A program made the translations under genes and the position numbers. The notes beneath the pieces were generated by a model, which made no database searches, was not told where the DNA came from, and saw only the letters and a list, made by a program, of their open reading frames with translations. 64,000 bases of DNA from Firmicutes bacterium UBA3572 (GTDB lineage Bacteria > Bacillota > Desulfotomaculia > Desulfotomaculales > Desulforudaceae), in the NCBI GenBank assembly GCA_002375985.1, contig DFNH01000027.1:16711-80710 (forward strand), read 5' to 3'. Shown here piece by piece: positions 25,369-33,839 of this stretch. Position 1 is the stretch's first letter. Every line of letters starts with the position of its first letter.

Positions 25369-26577
25369 TTGCCGGAAGTGGCAATCACGGGTTTGGGGCC
25401 CGTAGCGCCAAATGGTGTGGGAAGATGTGCTTATTGGGAAGCCTTGGCCAATGGAAAATCAGGAATCCGTCGCATCAGCATTAATGGACATTCAGATTAC
25501 ATTGTCGGTCAAGTTCCAGATCAATGGGTTAAATCTGCCGAGACTACGACTCCCGATCCACATATCTCCCGGTGCGCTCGCTTGATTCTCTTGGCTGCAA
25601 CAATGGCGCTTAATGATGCTGGGATTGGCCGGGAGGAGTTTTCCACCTCCCGTTCCGGCATCAAAATTGGTGTCAGTACAATTGATATGGAAGCGGGAGA
25701 AGTCGAGTACGAGTCATTCAAAAATTCGGGAACCATAAGGTCCTCTGTGTTGGCTGCAACCATTCCCCACGCCGCTGCCAGTCAAATGGCTAGGGAATTA
25801 CAGTGCTATGGCGAAGTATTGACTTTTTCAGTAGCTTGTTCCTCAGGACTTGTGAGCATCATTTCGGCTGCTGAGTCTATCTTGGCTGGTGAGGCGGATG
25901 TAGTGTTAGCAGGTGGAGGGGATGCCCCTTTAACACCCTTCTTGATCTCCTGCTTTCGTGCTGCAGGCCTTTACCCTGACAATCTGAGTTGTGAGCCGTC
26001 GGATGCTTGCAGGCCTTTTGATGCAAGGCGGGAAGGCGGTATTCTGTCGGAAGGAGCTGGAGTGGTTGTACTAGAAAACGTTGAAAGGGCTCGTCGGCGC
26101 GGTGCTAGAATTTACGCTACCATTAGCGGTTGGGGTATTGCCAATGCTACGTCCTCCTTGTCACTGAGGACCAGTTTTGCATCCGCAATGGCAAGTACTT
26201 TGCACAATGCTTCGTTACAACCATGTGGGGTAGATTATATCTGTGCCCACGCTCCGGGGGATAGGATTGTTGACAGATCCGAAATAAGGGCAATTAAGGA
26301 AGCCTTCGGGGACTTTGCCTATAACCTACCGGTGAGTTCGATTAAATCGATGATTGGCAACCCATTGGCTGCAGCAGGTGCATTACAGGTTATTGCAGCA
26401 GTTCAAGCAATCCAAGCAAAGTTTATACCGCCCACCATCAACTATCGAGAACCTGACCCGCAATGTGATTTAGACTGTGTTCCCAACAAAGGTCGGGTGG
26501 CTAGAGTAGATTCTGTTCTGATCAACTCCGCAGGTATTGGCGGATGCACTGCAAGCCTTGCTATTTCCAGGCCTTGA
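25369..26577 (+). CDS. FabF-like ketosynthase with a Cys-His-Asn active site
   Basis: A 402-residue thiolase-fold protein of the KAS I/II type. TTG 25369 is set by GAGGAGG eight bases upstream and gives the family start PEVAITGLGPVAPNG. The nucleophile is in VACSSGL (Cys157), the first His in CAHAPGD (His294, normally NAHGTST), Lys326 is kept, but the second catalytic His is Asn331 (KSMIGNPLAAAG instead of [12 protein letters not shown]). The C-terminal glycine loop is also altered (AGIGGCTA). It is thus not a housekeeping FabF. It is lower in GC than its neighbours and lies 22 bases before a 7TM sensor kinase gene, which suggests acquisition. Product and partners are unknown; no ACP or ketoreductase is adjacent. 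Confidence 0.8.
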   Translation: MPEVAITGLGPVAPNGVGRCAYWEALANGKSGIRRISINGHSDYIVGQVPDQWVKSAETTTPDPHISRCARLILLAATMALNDAGIGREEFSTSRSGIKIGVSTIDMEAGEVEYESFKNSGTIRSSVLAATIPHAAASQMARELQCYGEVLTFSVACSSGLVSIISAAESILAGEADVVLAGGGDAPLTPFLISCFRAAGLYPDNLSCEPSDACRPFDARREGGILSEGAGVVVLENVERARRRGARIYATISGWGIANATSSLSLRTSFASAMASTLHNASLQPCGVDYICAHAPGDRIVDRSEIRAIKEAFGDFAYNLPVSSIKSMIGNPLAAAGALQVIAAVQAIQAKFIPPTINYREPDPQCDLDCVPNKGRVARVDSVLINSAGIGGCTASLAISRP

Positions 26578-26599
26578 GATTGAGATTGGTGGAAAGACG

Positions 26600-29101
26600 A
26601 TGCTTGATATTGTCGTGATTCCTGGATTGTTAGGATTGGCCGCGATAATAAATGTGGCTCTTGGAATCATTGTTTTCAAGAAAGCACCCAAGGCTCTGCT
26701 CAACCGCTTGTTCTTGGCCTTCACGATCAATGCCAGTTTATGGTGTCTGGCAGTTAGTATGATTGTAATCCATAGCGATTACGACAGTCTGTTGTTTTGG
26801 ATCAGGCTTTCCCATGCCGTGGCGGCAACAACTCCTTGGTTTGTCCTGGCTTTGGTTTATTGTTTTCAAGATAAAGAAGAGTATCCTTATAAGACCACAA
26901 TTCTTGTATTGATGCTATGTCTGGTACTTGCCGGGATAAGTCTTACTCCTCTAATTATTCAAGGTATTGCGCCCCCGATAGAGCAAAAACATCAGACCTA
27001 TGGTCCATTGTTTCCGATTTATCCTTTGTTGTTCGGTGCTGTGTTCAGCTTTGCCATGTACAAACTCTTTTTGCAGTTACGTAAGTCTTGTGGGTTACTT
27101 CGCTATCAGCTCCGATATTTCGGAGGAGGCATCTTATTATCGTTTTTTCTGGGCAGTCTTATTAACATCTTTCTTCCCCTTGTTGGCTTTACATCGGTGT
27201 TCTTGCGAAGTATGGGACCACTGAGTATATTGATAGGTATTGTTTCGATCACGTACGCAATTGTCAGATATCGTTTGATGGACATACATTTTGCCCTGCG
27301 GAAATTAATCACCTATAGCCTGTCTATTATGATCTTAACGGCAGTATATGTTGTCCCAGTGATGATTGCGGAAAGGGCTTTCAGGATTACGATAAACTCC
27401 TCCTTTTTTTACTTCTACATAGCATTTGTTGCTGTGACAGTGCCAGTTTTCTTCCAGTCATTGCGAGATAGGGTTCAATCCCTTGTTGATCGCTATTTTT
27501 ACCGGGGGGCTTATGACTATTTCGACACCTTAATTGCAAGTAGCAAGGCTATGGCCTCAATTTTGAACCGGGATGAACTGCTGCGGTTTTTTGTAAATAG
27601 GGTGGTGGAAACTGTTGGTATGTGCTGTGGGGTGTTTTTTCTAAAAACTCCCATCGGAGTGTTTAAACCGATCGCCCAGCGGTATTTACACACATGCAGC
27701 CCAATAAAAAGGAAATTAGCCCCTGGGGAGAACTTACTATCCTATCTGGAGGAAAACGGGGAAGTTTTATTGCTCACAGACTTACGGGCCATAAATCCTC
27801 GGGAAAAGAGCGAGTTGTTAGCGGCCGAAATGTCTGACTTGCAGGCGGAAGTTGCTGTTCCTGTCCTCATGGAGGGCAAGCTGGTCGGTGTGTTTCTGTT
27901 GGGTTCCAAACTTTCGGGGGAACCTTATTCGAGCCAGGACGTTAAACTGTTTTCTGCTCTGGCCTCCCAGTTGTCCGTCTCCCTTAAGAATGCCCAGCTT
28001 TACCAGGATGTGTTGATGATCAAGCGTTACCTTGAGAACATCCTGGATAACATGGGGAACGGGTTGGTGGCCGTGGATGTTCGGGGCACAATCATCACCT
28101 TCAACAGTGCCGCCGAGCGGTTGACCGGCCGCACGGCGGCAGAAGTGCGGGGCCAAAGCATGGACCGTGTTTTGAGTCCGGATCTCTGTGCCCTCCTGCG
28201 CCAAACCATTGAGAGTGGCGCGGGGGCCAGCGAGGTAGAAGCGGAAACGGTCTCAAGTGAAGGCTCGAGACGCTATCTGTGCTGCAGCACGGCGGCGATA
28301 GAGTTGCCGGAAACCGGCGAGCGCGGGGCGATTCTGGTGTTGAGCGACGTGACGCGCATTAAGGAACTGGAACAGGAAAGAAGCCAGGTCCAGCGGCTGG
28401 CGGCTTTGGGAGAGGTGGCGGCCGGGCTGGCGCACGAGGTTAAAAACCCGCTGGTTTCCATCAAGACGTTTGCCGAACTGCTGCCCGAAAAATACGACGA
28501 CCAGGAGTTTCGTAACCGCTTTTCCCGGATAGTGTCCCAGGAGATAGAACGAATCAACCAGCTGTTGAGGGATTTACTCAGTTTTACCAAGGACACGCGG
28601 CTGAACTGTGAAGCGGTTAATGTAGCCGAGCTGATGGATGAGATCCTGCTCCTGTTGTCTCCGCAGATCGACGCGCAAGGCATCACGGTTTGGACAAATT
28701 ATGCGCCTGGCCTTCCGCCGGTCTGGGCAGACCGGAACCAGCTCAAACAGGCGGTGTTTAACGTCTGTCTGAATAGTATTCAGGCCATGCCGAACGGCGG
28801 AGAACTCAGGGTGTCGGTCGTCTCTGTTCCGCCGGCGCACGAAGAACAACGCGGTGTGGGGACGGCGGGAGGGAAAATAAAGGTAATCGTCGAAGATACG
28901 GGAGTAGGGATTGCCGCCCAACAAAAAGACCGTGTTTTCGATCCGTTTTTTACCACCAAGGCCGAGGGATCGGGCATCGGATTGAGTATCAGCCACAAGA
29001 TTATTGTGGACCACGGCGGTACGATCCAGGTGCGGAGCGCTGAAGGAGAGGGAGCCGTGTTTGAAATCTGTTTGCCGGTCACTGGCCGAAAGGTGGCCTG
29101 A
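26600..29101 (+). CDS. 7TM sensor histidine kinase (7TM, GAF, PAS, HisKA, HATPase_c)
   Basis: The 833-residue membrane kinase begins with seven or eight hydrophobic segments (about residues 1-260: VVIPGLLGLAAIINVALGI, LFLAFTINASLWCLAVSMIV and others) of the HisKA_7TM type. A GAF domain (about 310-460), a PAS domain (NILDNMGNGLVAVDVRGTII) and an intact core follow: H-box GLAHEVKNPLVSIKTF, N-box FNVCLNSIQAM, G1 EDTGVGI and GSGIGLSI. I start at ATG 26600 because an upstream ATG would lie inside the ketosynthase gene. Base composition changes from AT-rich to GC-rich near 27.95-28.0 kb, between GAF and PAS, suggesting a mosaic. Downstream lie a kinase-like gene and a REC-HD-GYP gene. Confidence 0.88.
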   Translation: MLDIVVIPGLLGLAAIINVALGIIVFKKAPKALLNRLFLAFTINASLWCLAVSMIVIHSDYDSLLFWIRLSHAVAATTPWFVLALVYCFQDKEEYPYKTTILVLMLCLVLAGISLTPLIIQGIAPPIEQKHQTYGPLFPIYPLLFGAVFSFAMYKLFLQLRKSCGLLRYQLRYFGGGILLSFFLGSLINIFLPLVGFTSVFLRSMGPLSILIGIVSITYAIVRYRLMDIHFALRKLITYSLSIMILTAVYVVPVMIAERAFRITINSSFFYFYIAFVAVTVPVFFQSLRDRVQSLVDRYFYRGAYDYFDTLIASSKAMASILNRDELLRFFVNRVVETVGMCCGVFFLKTPIGVFKPIAQRYLHTCSPIKRKLAPGENLLSYLEENGEVLLLTDLRAINPREKSELLAAEMSDLQAEVAVPVLMEGKLVGVFLLGSKLSGEPYSSQDVKLFSALASQLSVSLKNAQLYQDVLMIKRYLENILDNMGNGLVAVDVRGTIITFNSAAERLTGRTAAEVRGQSMDRVLSPDLCALLRQTIESGAGASEVEAETVSSEGSRRYLCCSTAAIELPETGERGAILVLSDVTRIKELEQERSQVQRLAALGEVAAGLAHEVKNPLVSIKTFAELLPEKYDDQEFRNRFSRIVSQEIERINQLLRDLLSFTKDTRLNCEAVNVAELMDEILLLLSPQIDAQGITVWTNYAPGLPPVWADRNQLKQAVFNVCLNSIQAMPNGGELRVSVVSVPPAHEEQRGVGTAGGKIKVIVEDTGVGIAAQQKDRVFDPFFTTKAEGSGIGLSISHKIIVDHGGTIQVRSAEGEGAVFEICLPVTGRKVA

Positions 29102-29160
29102 GGCGGCGACCTTGTCGTGACCTTGGGGAACGATTCCGTGTGGGGGGAGAGAGGCTCGAA

Positions 29161-31188
29161 TTGAAACTTGTGCTGCTGGTCTGTAAGCCGGACAGCGCTC
29201 TCGCAAACATCAAGGGTTTTATTCCGGAAGACTTTACGGTTCTGGAGACCGGAATGGACTCCAAAGGTGTGCAACTGCTGCGCAGTATTGTCGCGGGCGT
29301 GGTGCTGGTGGATACCGATGCGCCCGGCGTACGGTCCTGGCTGGAGGATGCCTACCGTTGGCGGCCCGACCTGACTTACGTCGGTGCTACTTCCGAGCCG
29401 GACCCGAATCACTTCCTTTCCCGATATTTTTATGATTTGTTGCCATCACCTTTTACTGCCTGGCAGGTGAACAGCCTTTTGAGCCGGTCCTGGGAACGGG
29501 TAGAGCTTTTGTTACAGGTGAATTCTCTCAAGAAAAAGGTTAATGCTTCGGCGGGACAGGTTCTGGCCGCAAGTCCGACCCTGCCCAACCGTTTGACCGC
29601 GCCCAGCGGGTTACGGGAACGGGTGCTTTGCGACCTGTCCCGGGTGTTCGCTAATAACTTCGACCAGGAAAAACTTCTAGGGCTTTTCATTAACGCGGTG
29701 ACCGAACTGATTCCGGTAGGAAAAGTGTCTATCCTGTTATTGGATGAAAAGTCAGGATGCTACCAAATTGCTGCCCAAAGGGGACTGGACCCGGCGTTTT
29801 GTTCCGGCTTACGATTTGGTTCCAGCCGGGGGTTGATCGCCTGGCTCGCCGCCGCGGGGCGCTTGCTGCGGGTCGATGAAGTAGCCGATGCGGTCGGTCT
29901 CTCCGCGGAAGTACTGCAGGAACTACAGCTTCTGCAGGCGGTGGTTAGTGTGCCGTTACTGGTGCACGGGCAGTTGATCGGTGTGCTCAACCTGGGCCCC
30001 AAGGTCACCGGCGCGCCCTTTTACGAAGAAGAACTGGAAATCCTTTATGTTCTGTCGAGTAATACGGCCATGGCGTTACGGGATATCCAACTGCACCATC
30101 AGTTGCGTTATCAAAAAATGTTTACCGAAAACATCTTGCAGCGGATGAATAGCGGGGTGGTGGCCATCAACGGGGACGACAGTATCATCACCTTCAATGC
30201 CCGCGCTGCGGAAATCTTGGGACTACGGCGCGATGAAGTGATCGGTCAAGACCTGCGTTGTCTGCCCAGCCCGCTGGGCGATATGCTTTACGCAGCCCGG
30301 ATCACCGGCCAACCGGTCGACAGGGAAGAGATTGAACTGGCGCGCGGACGGATTCCGCTTGAGGTCAGCACCTATCAGTTGGCCAACGAGGAACAGGTTC
30401 TGGGAAGCGTTATGATTTTCGACGATATCTCCGAGCGAAGGCGGTTTGAGCAGGAGCGCCGGCAGGCCGCCCAACTGGATGTTTTGCACAGGTTTGTCGG
30501 TCAGTTGGCCCACGAGGTAAAAAACCCGATGGTGGCCATCCAGACCTTTTCGGAACTTCTTCCGGAGAAGTACAACGATAGTTCTTTTCGTGAGTTTTTC
30601 ACCCACACCGTCCGGCAGGAAATTAAGCGTTTGAATGAACTTGTCGAGCAGCTAATCGCTTATTCTTCGCCTCTTTCTTACCAGTATACGGTGGTTGAGA
30701 TTCACGAGCTGCTGGATATGGGACTTTCGTTGTTACAAGAATGGGGCCGGGGGACGGAAACGTTTGTGGAGACCAAGTACCACGAGGAAAGGTTGTACGT
30801 CCGGGCGGACAAGACCCTGCTGGCCCGGGCCTTTTCTTACCTGGCTGATTCCTTTGCGGCGGTGGAGACCGGCGGCAGACTTTACATCACTACCGTTTAT
30901 GACGACGCACTGTTCGGGCAGGGTGGGGTTACCGTCGGCTTATCAGATTCCAAGACGAAAATAAAGAGCGAGGATCTTAACAAATTGTTTGATCCACTCT
31001 TTGCGCGGCAGGAGTCGTATATCTCGCTCAAGCTTCCGGTAAGCCGCAAGATTATCGAAGACCACGCCGGTCGCGTGGAGGCTTCTATAAACAAGGAAAA
31101 ACAGCTGGTGTTCCAAGTCCATCTACCTGTTTTCCCCGGAGAAAGGGGTGAGTACGTTGACGCCACGCGCGAAAATATTGGTGGTTGA
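29161..31188 (+). CDS. Histidine-kinase-like protein with degenerate ATPase domain
   Basis: The 675-residue protein begins with a receiver-like domain lacking a clear phosphoacceptor (KLVLLVCKPD ... VVLVDTDAPG), then GAF (KVSILLLDEKSGCYQIAAQRG), PAS (NILQRMNSGVVAINGDDSII) and HisKA with an intact H-box (QLAHEVKNPMVAIQTFSELLPEKY), close to that of the preceding kinase. The ATP-binding domain is eroded: the N-box reads ARAFSYLADSFAAV with no Asn, G1 is replaced by LSDSKTKIKS and the GTGLGL loop by SYISLKLPVS. It probably cannot autophosphorylate and may act as a phosphotransfer or scaffold partner. TTG 29161 follows GAGAGAGG; GTG 29140 is possible. The stop overlaps the next gene by 41 bases. 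Confidence 0.82.
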   Translation: MKLVLLVCKPDSALANIKGFIPEDFTVLETGMDSKGVQLLRSIVAGVVLVDTDAPGVRSWLEDAYRWRPDLTYVGATSEPDPNHFLSRYFYDLLPSPFTAWQVNSLLSRSWERVELLLQVNSLKKKVNASAGQVLAASPTLPNRLTAPSGLRERVLCDLSRVFANNFDQEKLLGLFINAVTELIPVGKVSILLLDEKSGCYQIAAQRGLDPAFCSGLRFGSSRGLIAWLAAAGRLLRVDEVADAVGLSAEVLQELQLLQAVVSVPLLVHGQLIGVLNLGPKVTGAPFYEEELEILYVLSSNTAMALRDIQLHHQLRYQKMFTENILQRMNSGVVAINGDDSIITFNARAAEILGLRRDEVIGQDLRCLPSPLGDMLYAARITGQPVDREEIELARGRIPLEVSTYQLANEEQVLGSVMIFDDISERRRFEQERRQAAQLDVLHRFVGQLAHEVKNPMVAIQTFSELLPEKYNDSSFREFFTHTVRQEIKRLNELVEQLIAYSSPLSYQYTVVEIHELLDMGLSLLQEWGRGTETFVETKYHEERLYVRADKTLLARAFSYLADSFAAVETGGRLYITTVYDDALFGQGGVTVGLSDSKTKIKSEDLNKLFDPLFARQESYISLKLPVSRKIIEDHAGRVEASINKEKQLVFQVHLPVFPGERGEYVDATRENIGG

Positions 31189-32215
31189 TGACGAACTGGG
31201 GCCTAGGGAATCGTTGAAATTAATCCTGCAGGATAGGCACGAAGTCTCTACCGCCAATAACGGTGACCAGGCTTTAGCCTGTCTTGACCAAGCGGAATAC
31301 GATCTGGTGATACTGGATATCCGCATGCCTGGTATTAACGGAATTGACCTTTTGGCGGAGGTGAAAAAGAGGGCTCCGGATACCGAAGTGGTGATGATTA
31401 CTGCCTACGCTTCGGTGGAGACGGCTACCAACGCCCTGCGCCACGGCGCCTTGGACTACCTTATCAAGCCCTTTGATCGCCAGTCGGTGTTAGACGTAGT
31501 CGAAAAGGGACTTTCGCGCCGGGCGCATTCGAGGAATATGAAGAACAAGCTGCACCAACTGCAACTGGTGAACCGGGCCCTGGTGGAAGAAATCGAAAGA
31601 GCCACCCGAAACATACAGCGGCACTTTCTGGAGACGGTCAGTTCGCTGGTGGCGGCCGTGGACGCCAAGGATTCTTATACCAAGTCCCACCAGCGTAGGG
31701 TAGTAACGTTTGCCCTTCTTCTGGGGACGGAACTGGGGCTTTCGATCCGGGAAATGGGGCTTTTGCGCCAGGCGGCGATACTGCACGATATCGGTAAAAT
31801 CGGCGTGCCGGAACAGATTCTCAGAAAGAGAGCGTCCCTGACCCCGGAGGAGTTCGGTATTATTAAACAGCACCCCGTCGTCGGTGCCCAGATTCTCTCT
31901 CCGGTGCAGTTCCTGCAGGACGTGGTGCCCTTGGTGCTTCACCACCACGAAAGGTACGATGGTACCGGATATCCGGACGGTCTCAAAGGTTTGGCCATCC
32001 CGTTGGGGGCGCGAATCATTACCATTGCGGATGCGGTGGACGCCATGCTTTCCGACCGCCCGTACGCGGCCGCGAAAACAGTGGCCCAGGTGCGGGAACA
32101 GTTACGCCTTTTTGCAGGTACCCAGTTTGACCCCCAACTGGTGGAACTGGCGCTGCGAATCGACCTGCCGTCAAGGCGCATTACCCAGTCTGTCCCGGGA
32201 TCTGAAGGAATGTAG
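31148..32215 (+). CDS. Response regulator with HD-GYP output domain
   Basis: The 355-residue protein has an N-terminal receiver (VVDDE, phosphoacceptor Asp57 in ILDIRMPG, Thr in MITAYA, Lys in IKPFD) and an HD-GYP c-di-GMP phosphodiesterase domain with the complete motif: LHDIGKIGVPE (His213-Asp214), HHHERYDGTGYPDGL. It would lower c-di-GMP when phosphorylated by the upstream kinase(s). GTG 31148 has GGAG six bases upstream; TTG 31157 is an alternative. It overlaps the end of the kinase-like gene, so the signalling genes are co-translated. It converges on a DUF488 gene. Confidence 0.92.
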   Translation: MSTLTPRAKILVVDDELGPRESLKLILQDRHEVSTANNGDQALACLDQAEYDLVILDIRMPGINGIDLLAEVKKRAPDTEVVMITAYASVETATNALRHGALDYLIKPFDRQSVLDVVEKGLSRRAHSRNMKNKLHQLQLVNRALVEEIERATRNIQRHFLETVSSLVAAVDAKDSYTKSHQRRVVTFALLLGTELGLSIREMGLLRQAAILHDIGKIGVPEQILRKRASLTPEEFGIIKQHPVVGAQILSPVQFLQDVVPLVLHHHERYDGTGYPDGLKGLAIPLGARIITIADAVDAMLSDRPYAAAKTVAQVREQLRLFAGTQFDPQLVELALRIDLPSRRITQSVPGSEGM

Positions 32216-32661
32216 GTTTTGTTTCGGTCGATGATGTGGACCACTCTCCAGCCCTCTGCGGTCAAGGCGGCCGCGATGAACCGGCGATGGCACTTCCAGG
32301 GAAAACGCTCACTGCAAAGGATGGCGGTTGGCATCTCTTTGGCCAGGGATGCCAGTTCTTCAACTCCTTCGCGGAAGATTTTGGTTCGGGTGTAGGCTTC
32401 GTAGCCCCCGGGCCGGTAGCCGCCCAGCTTATCTCCAAGAAAGTGGTAGGCAATGCCGTTTGCGGAAAGCTGCGTGGCTAGGGCGGGGCGGCTGAAGTGG
32501 GGATAGCGCCTGCTCGACGGGAAACGCCGCACGTCAATAACGAGAGCGATGCGGTATTGCTTTAATATCTCCAATAACTCCTGAAACGTCCGCGTGCTGG
32601 TGCCCAGGGTGTAAATCACGGGTTTCTCAGGGTGTTCGGATGGGCCGGACAAACACTTCAC
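31939..32661 (-). CDS. DUF488 family protein with an extended, antisense C-terminus
   Basis: Residues about 10-155 form a DUF488 domain: VIYTLGTSTRTFQELLEIL, IDVRRFPSSRRYPHFS, YHFLGDKLGGYRPGGYEAY, ILCSERFPWKCHRRFIA and a VVHIIDRNKTYIP end. Its biochemical role is unknown (possibly nucleic-acid related). Where the family normally stops, this frame continues for about 90 codons antisense to the REC-HD-GYP gene before a stop at 31939. The original end has therefore probably been lost by deletion or frameshift, and the real functional part is about 32200-32661. Confidence 0.65.
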   Translation of the reverse strand: MKCLSGPSEHPEKPVIYTLGTSTRTFQELLEILKQYRIALVIDVRRFPSSRRYPHFSRPALATQLSANGIAYHFLGDKLGGYRPGGYEAYTRTKIFREGVEELASLAKEMPTAILCSERFPWKCHRRFIAAALTAEGWRVVHIIDRNKTYIPSDPGTDWVMRLDGRSIRSASSTSWGSNWVPAKRRNCSRTWATVFAAAYGRSESMASTASAMVMIRAPNGMAKPLRPSGYPVPSYLSWW

Positions 32662-32682
32662 CTCTAAGCCGGGTGGTATTCG

Positions 32683-33042
32683 CTAAGGGTAAACCCAGAT
32701 CGTTTCCTTTCGCACCGAATCAAGAAAGCCGCCTTCCTTTTTGAGCATGGTATCCCATTCGGACTTCTTGTACACCAACAGGTCGGTCGGCACTGGAAGA
32801 ACAGTGGTGTCGAACTCCAGCCCCCGTTTCTCAAAGGGCCGGTCGGTGTCGGCCACGATCACCACCAGGTCGAGATCGCTGCCCACGCTCCAGTCGCCGC
32901 GCGCGTACGAGCCGAAATAACCCACGCGCAGCACGTCGCGGCGGTCCGCGGCCACCGCTCTAGCCCACCGGCGTACCGCTTCCTCAACCCGGGAAGCATC
33001 AGGCCATTTTAGCGTGGACGAACTCAATGACCTCACGGGCAT
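32683..33042 (-). CDS. MNT-type nucleotidyltransferase antitoxin
   Basis: A 119-residue minimal nucleotidyltransferase. The active-site motif GSYARGDWSVGSDLDLVV has the G-S-x(3)-G-x(6)-D-x-D layout, with a third Asp expected in FDTTVLP. Such proteins pair with HEPN RNases; in characterised pairs the MNT neutralises the toxin by adenylylating it. It overlaps the end of the HEPN gene by 44 bases; the exact start (33042, 33036 or 33027) is uncertain. Confidence 0.85.
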   Translation of the reverse strand: MPVRSLSSSTLKWPDASRVEEAVRRWARAVAADRRDVLRVGYFGSYARGDWSVGSDLDLVVIVADTDRPFEKRGLEFDTTVLPVPTDLLVYKKSEWDTMLKKEGGFLDSVRKETIWVYP

Positions 33043-33388
33043 AGGCTATGGCCTCCTTGCTCTGCAGTGCGCCGTAATGTTCAAACGGTGCGCCTTCCGG
33101 GTGTCCGTTCGGGTAGCGCGTGGGGATGTAGTACCCGTCCAGGACGCGGGCCTTGTCCACCAGGGCGGCGTCGACTACTACCGTTTTGGGCAGATCGCGT
33201 AACAGCCGGGCGACCACATGACCCCGGGCCTCCTGACCCAGGTGCAGGTGCAAAGCCTTGACGGCCTTTTCGGCGGCCTGGTGGGTGGCGAAACAGGCCC
33301 ACTCGTGGCGGTGCATCCGCCGCGAATCCTCAGCCTGTTCCAGGTCCCGCAGTGCCTGCTTGAACCAGTCCTGTGCACGGTTAGCCAT
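32999..33388 (-). CDS. HEPN-domain RNase toxin
   Basis: A 129-residue all-helical HEPN protein: ANRAQDWFKQALRDLEQAEDS, ACFATHQAAEKAVKALHLHLG, and the catalytic R-x4-H motif RYPNGH near residue 103. HEPN toxins cleave RNA. ATG 33388 follows AAAGGTGG on the minus strand. Together with the overlapping MNT gene it forms a HEPN-MNT toxin-antitoxin module in an IS-rich region. Confidence 0.87.
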   Translation of the reverse strand: MANRAQDWFKQALRDLEQAEDSRRMHRHEWACFATHQAAEKAVKALHLHLGQEARGHVVARLLRDLPKTVVVDAALVDKARVLDGYYIPTRYPNGHPEGAPFEHYGALQSKEAIAYAREVIEFVHAKMA

Positions 33389-33839
33389 ATATCCGACCAC
33401 CTTTCGTGTCGCCGCGGTTTGCGCCGACCGTCTGGGACTTTCTGGCAACCCGTACCCCTATGTTACCACAAGCCACGGGAGTTTGCCACTAATTTTAGTT
33501 TGCACCAAAAGGACGTACGCAGTCCACTTTGCTTTTGCCTGCGGCTACTTTCGGCACTCAGGGGGTTGCGGTCGTTTTCCTGACCACAATTTCTTGTGTC
33601 GCCGACCGGACTTTCGCCAGTAATTAGCGAAATTGCCGCCATTCCTGGCTTTCAGCCATTAGCTTTGTATACCTAACTGTCATCGTGGTATTGAGCAAGC
33701 TCCAGGGTGTCCCATAGTCTGAAACTTTCCCCGGGGACATCCGGGCGATTTTCTTGACGATCCGTGGGCCATTGTATACCAGCACTACCTCGGAAGTATC
33801 ATCAAGTTCCTCCAGCAAGAGGTGGAGGCTAAAACCATC
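33389..33839. other. Intergenic region without a supported gene
   Basis: The stretch holds the HEPN upstream region and the left flank of a decayed IS1634-type element. A minus-strand open frame at 33624-33818 (EVVLVYNGPRIVKKIARMSPGK) cannot be assigned and overlaps the probable IS start. No promoter is convincing. Confidence 0.4.
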
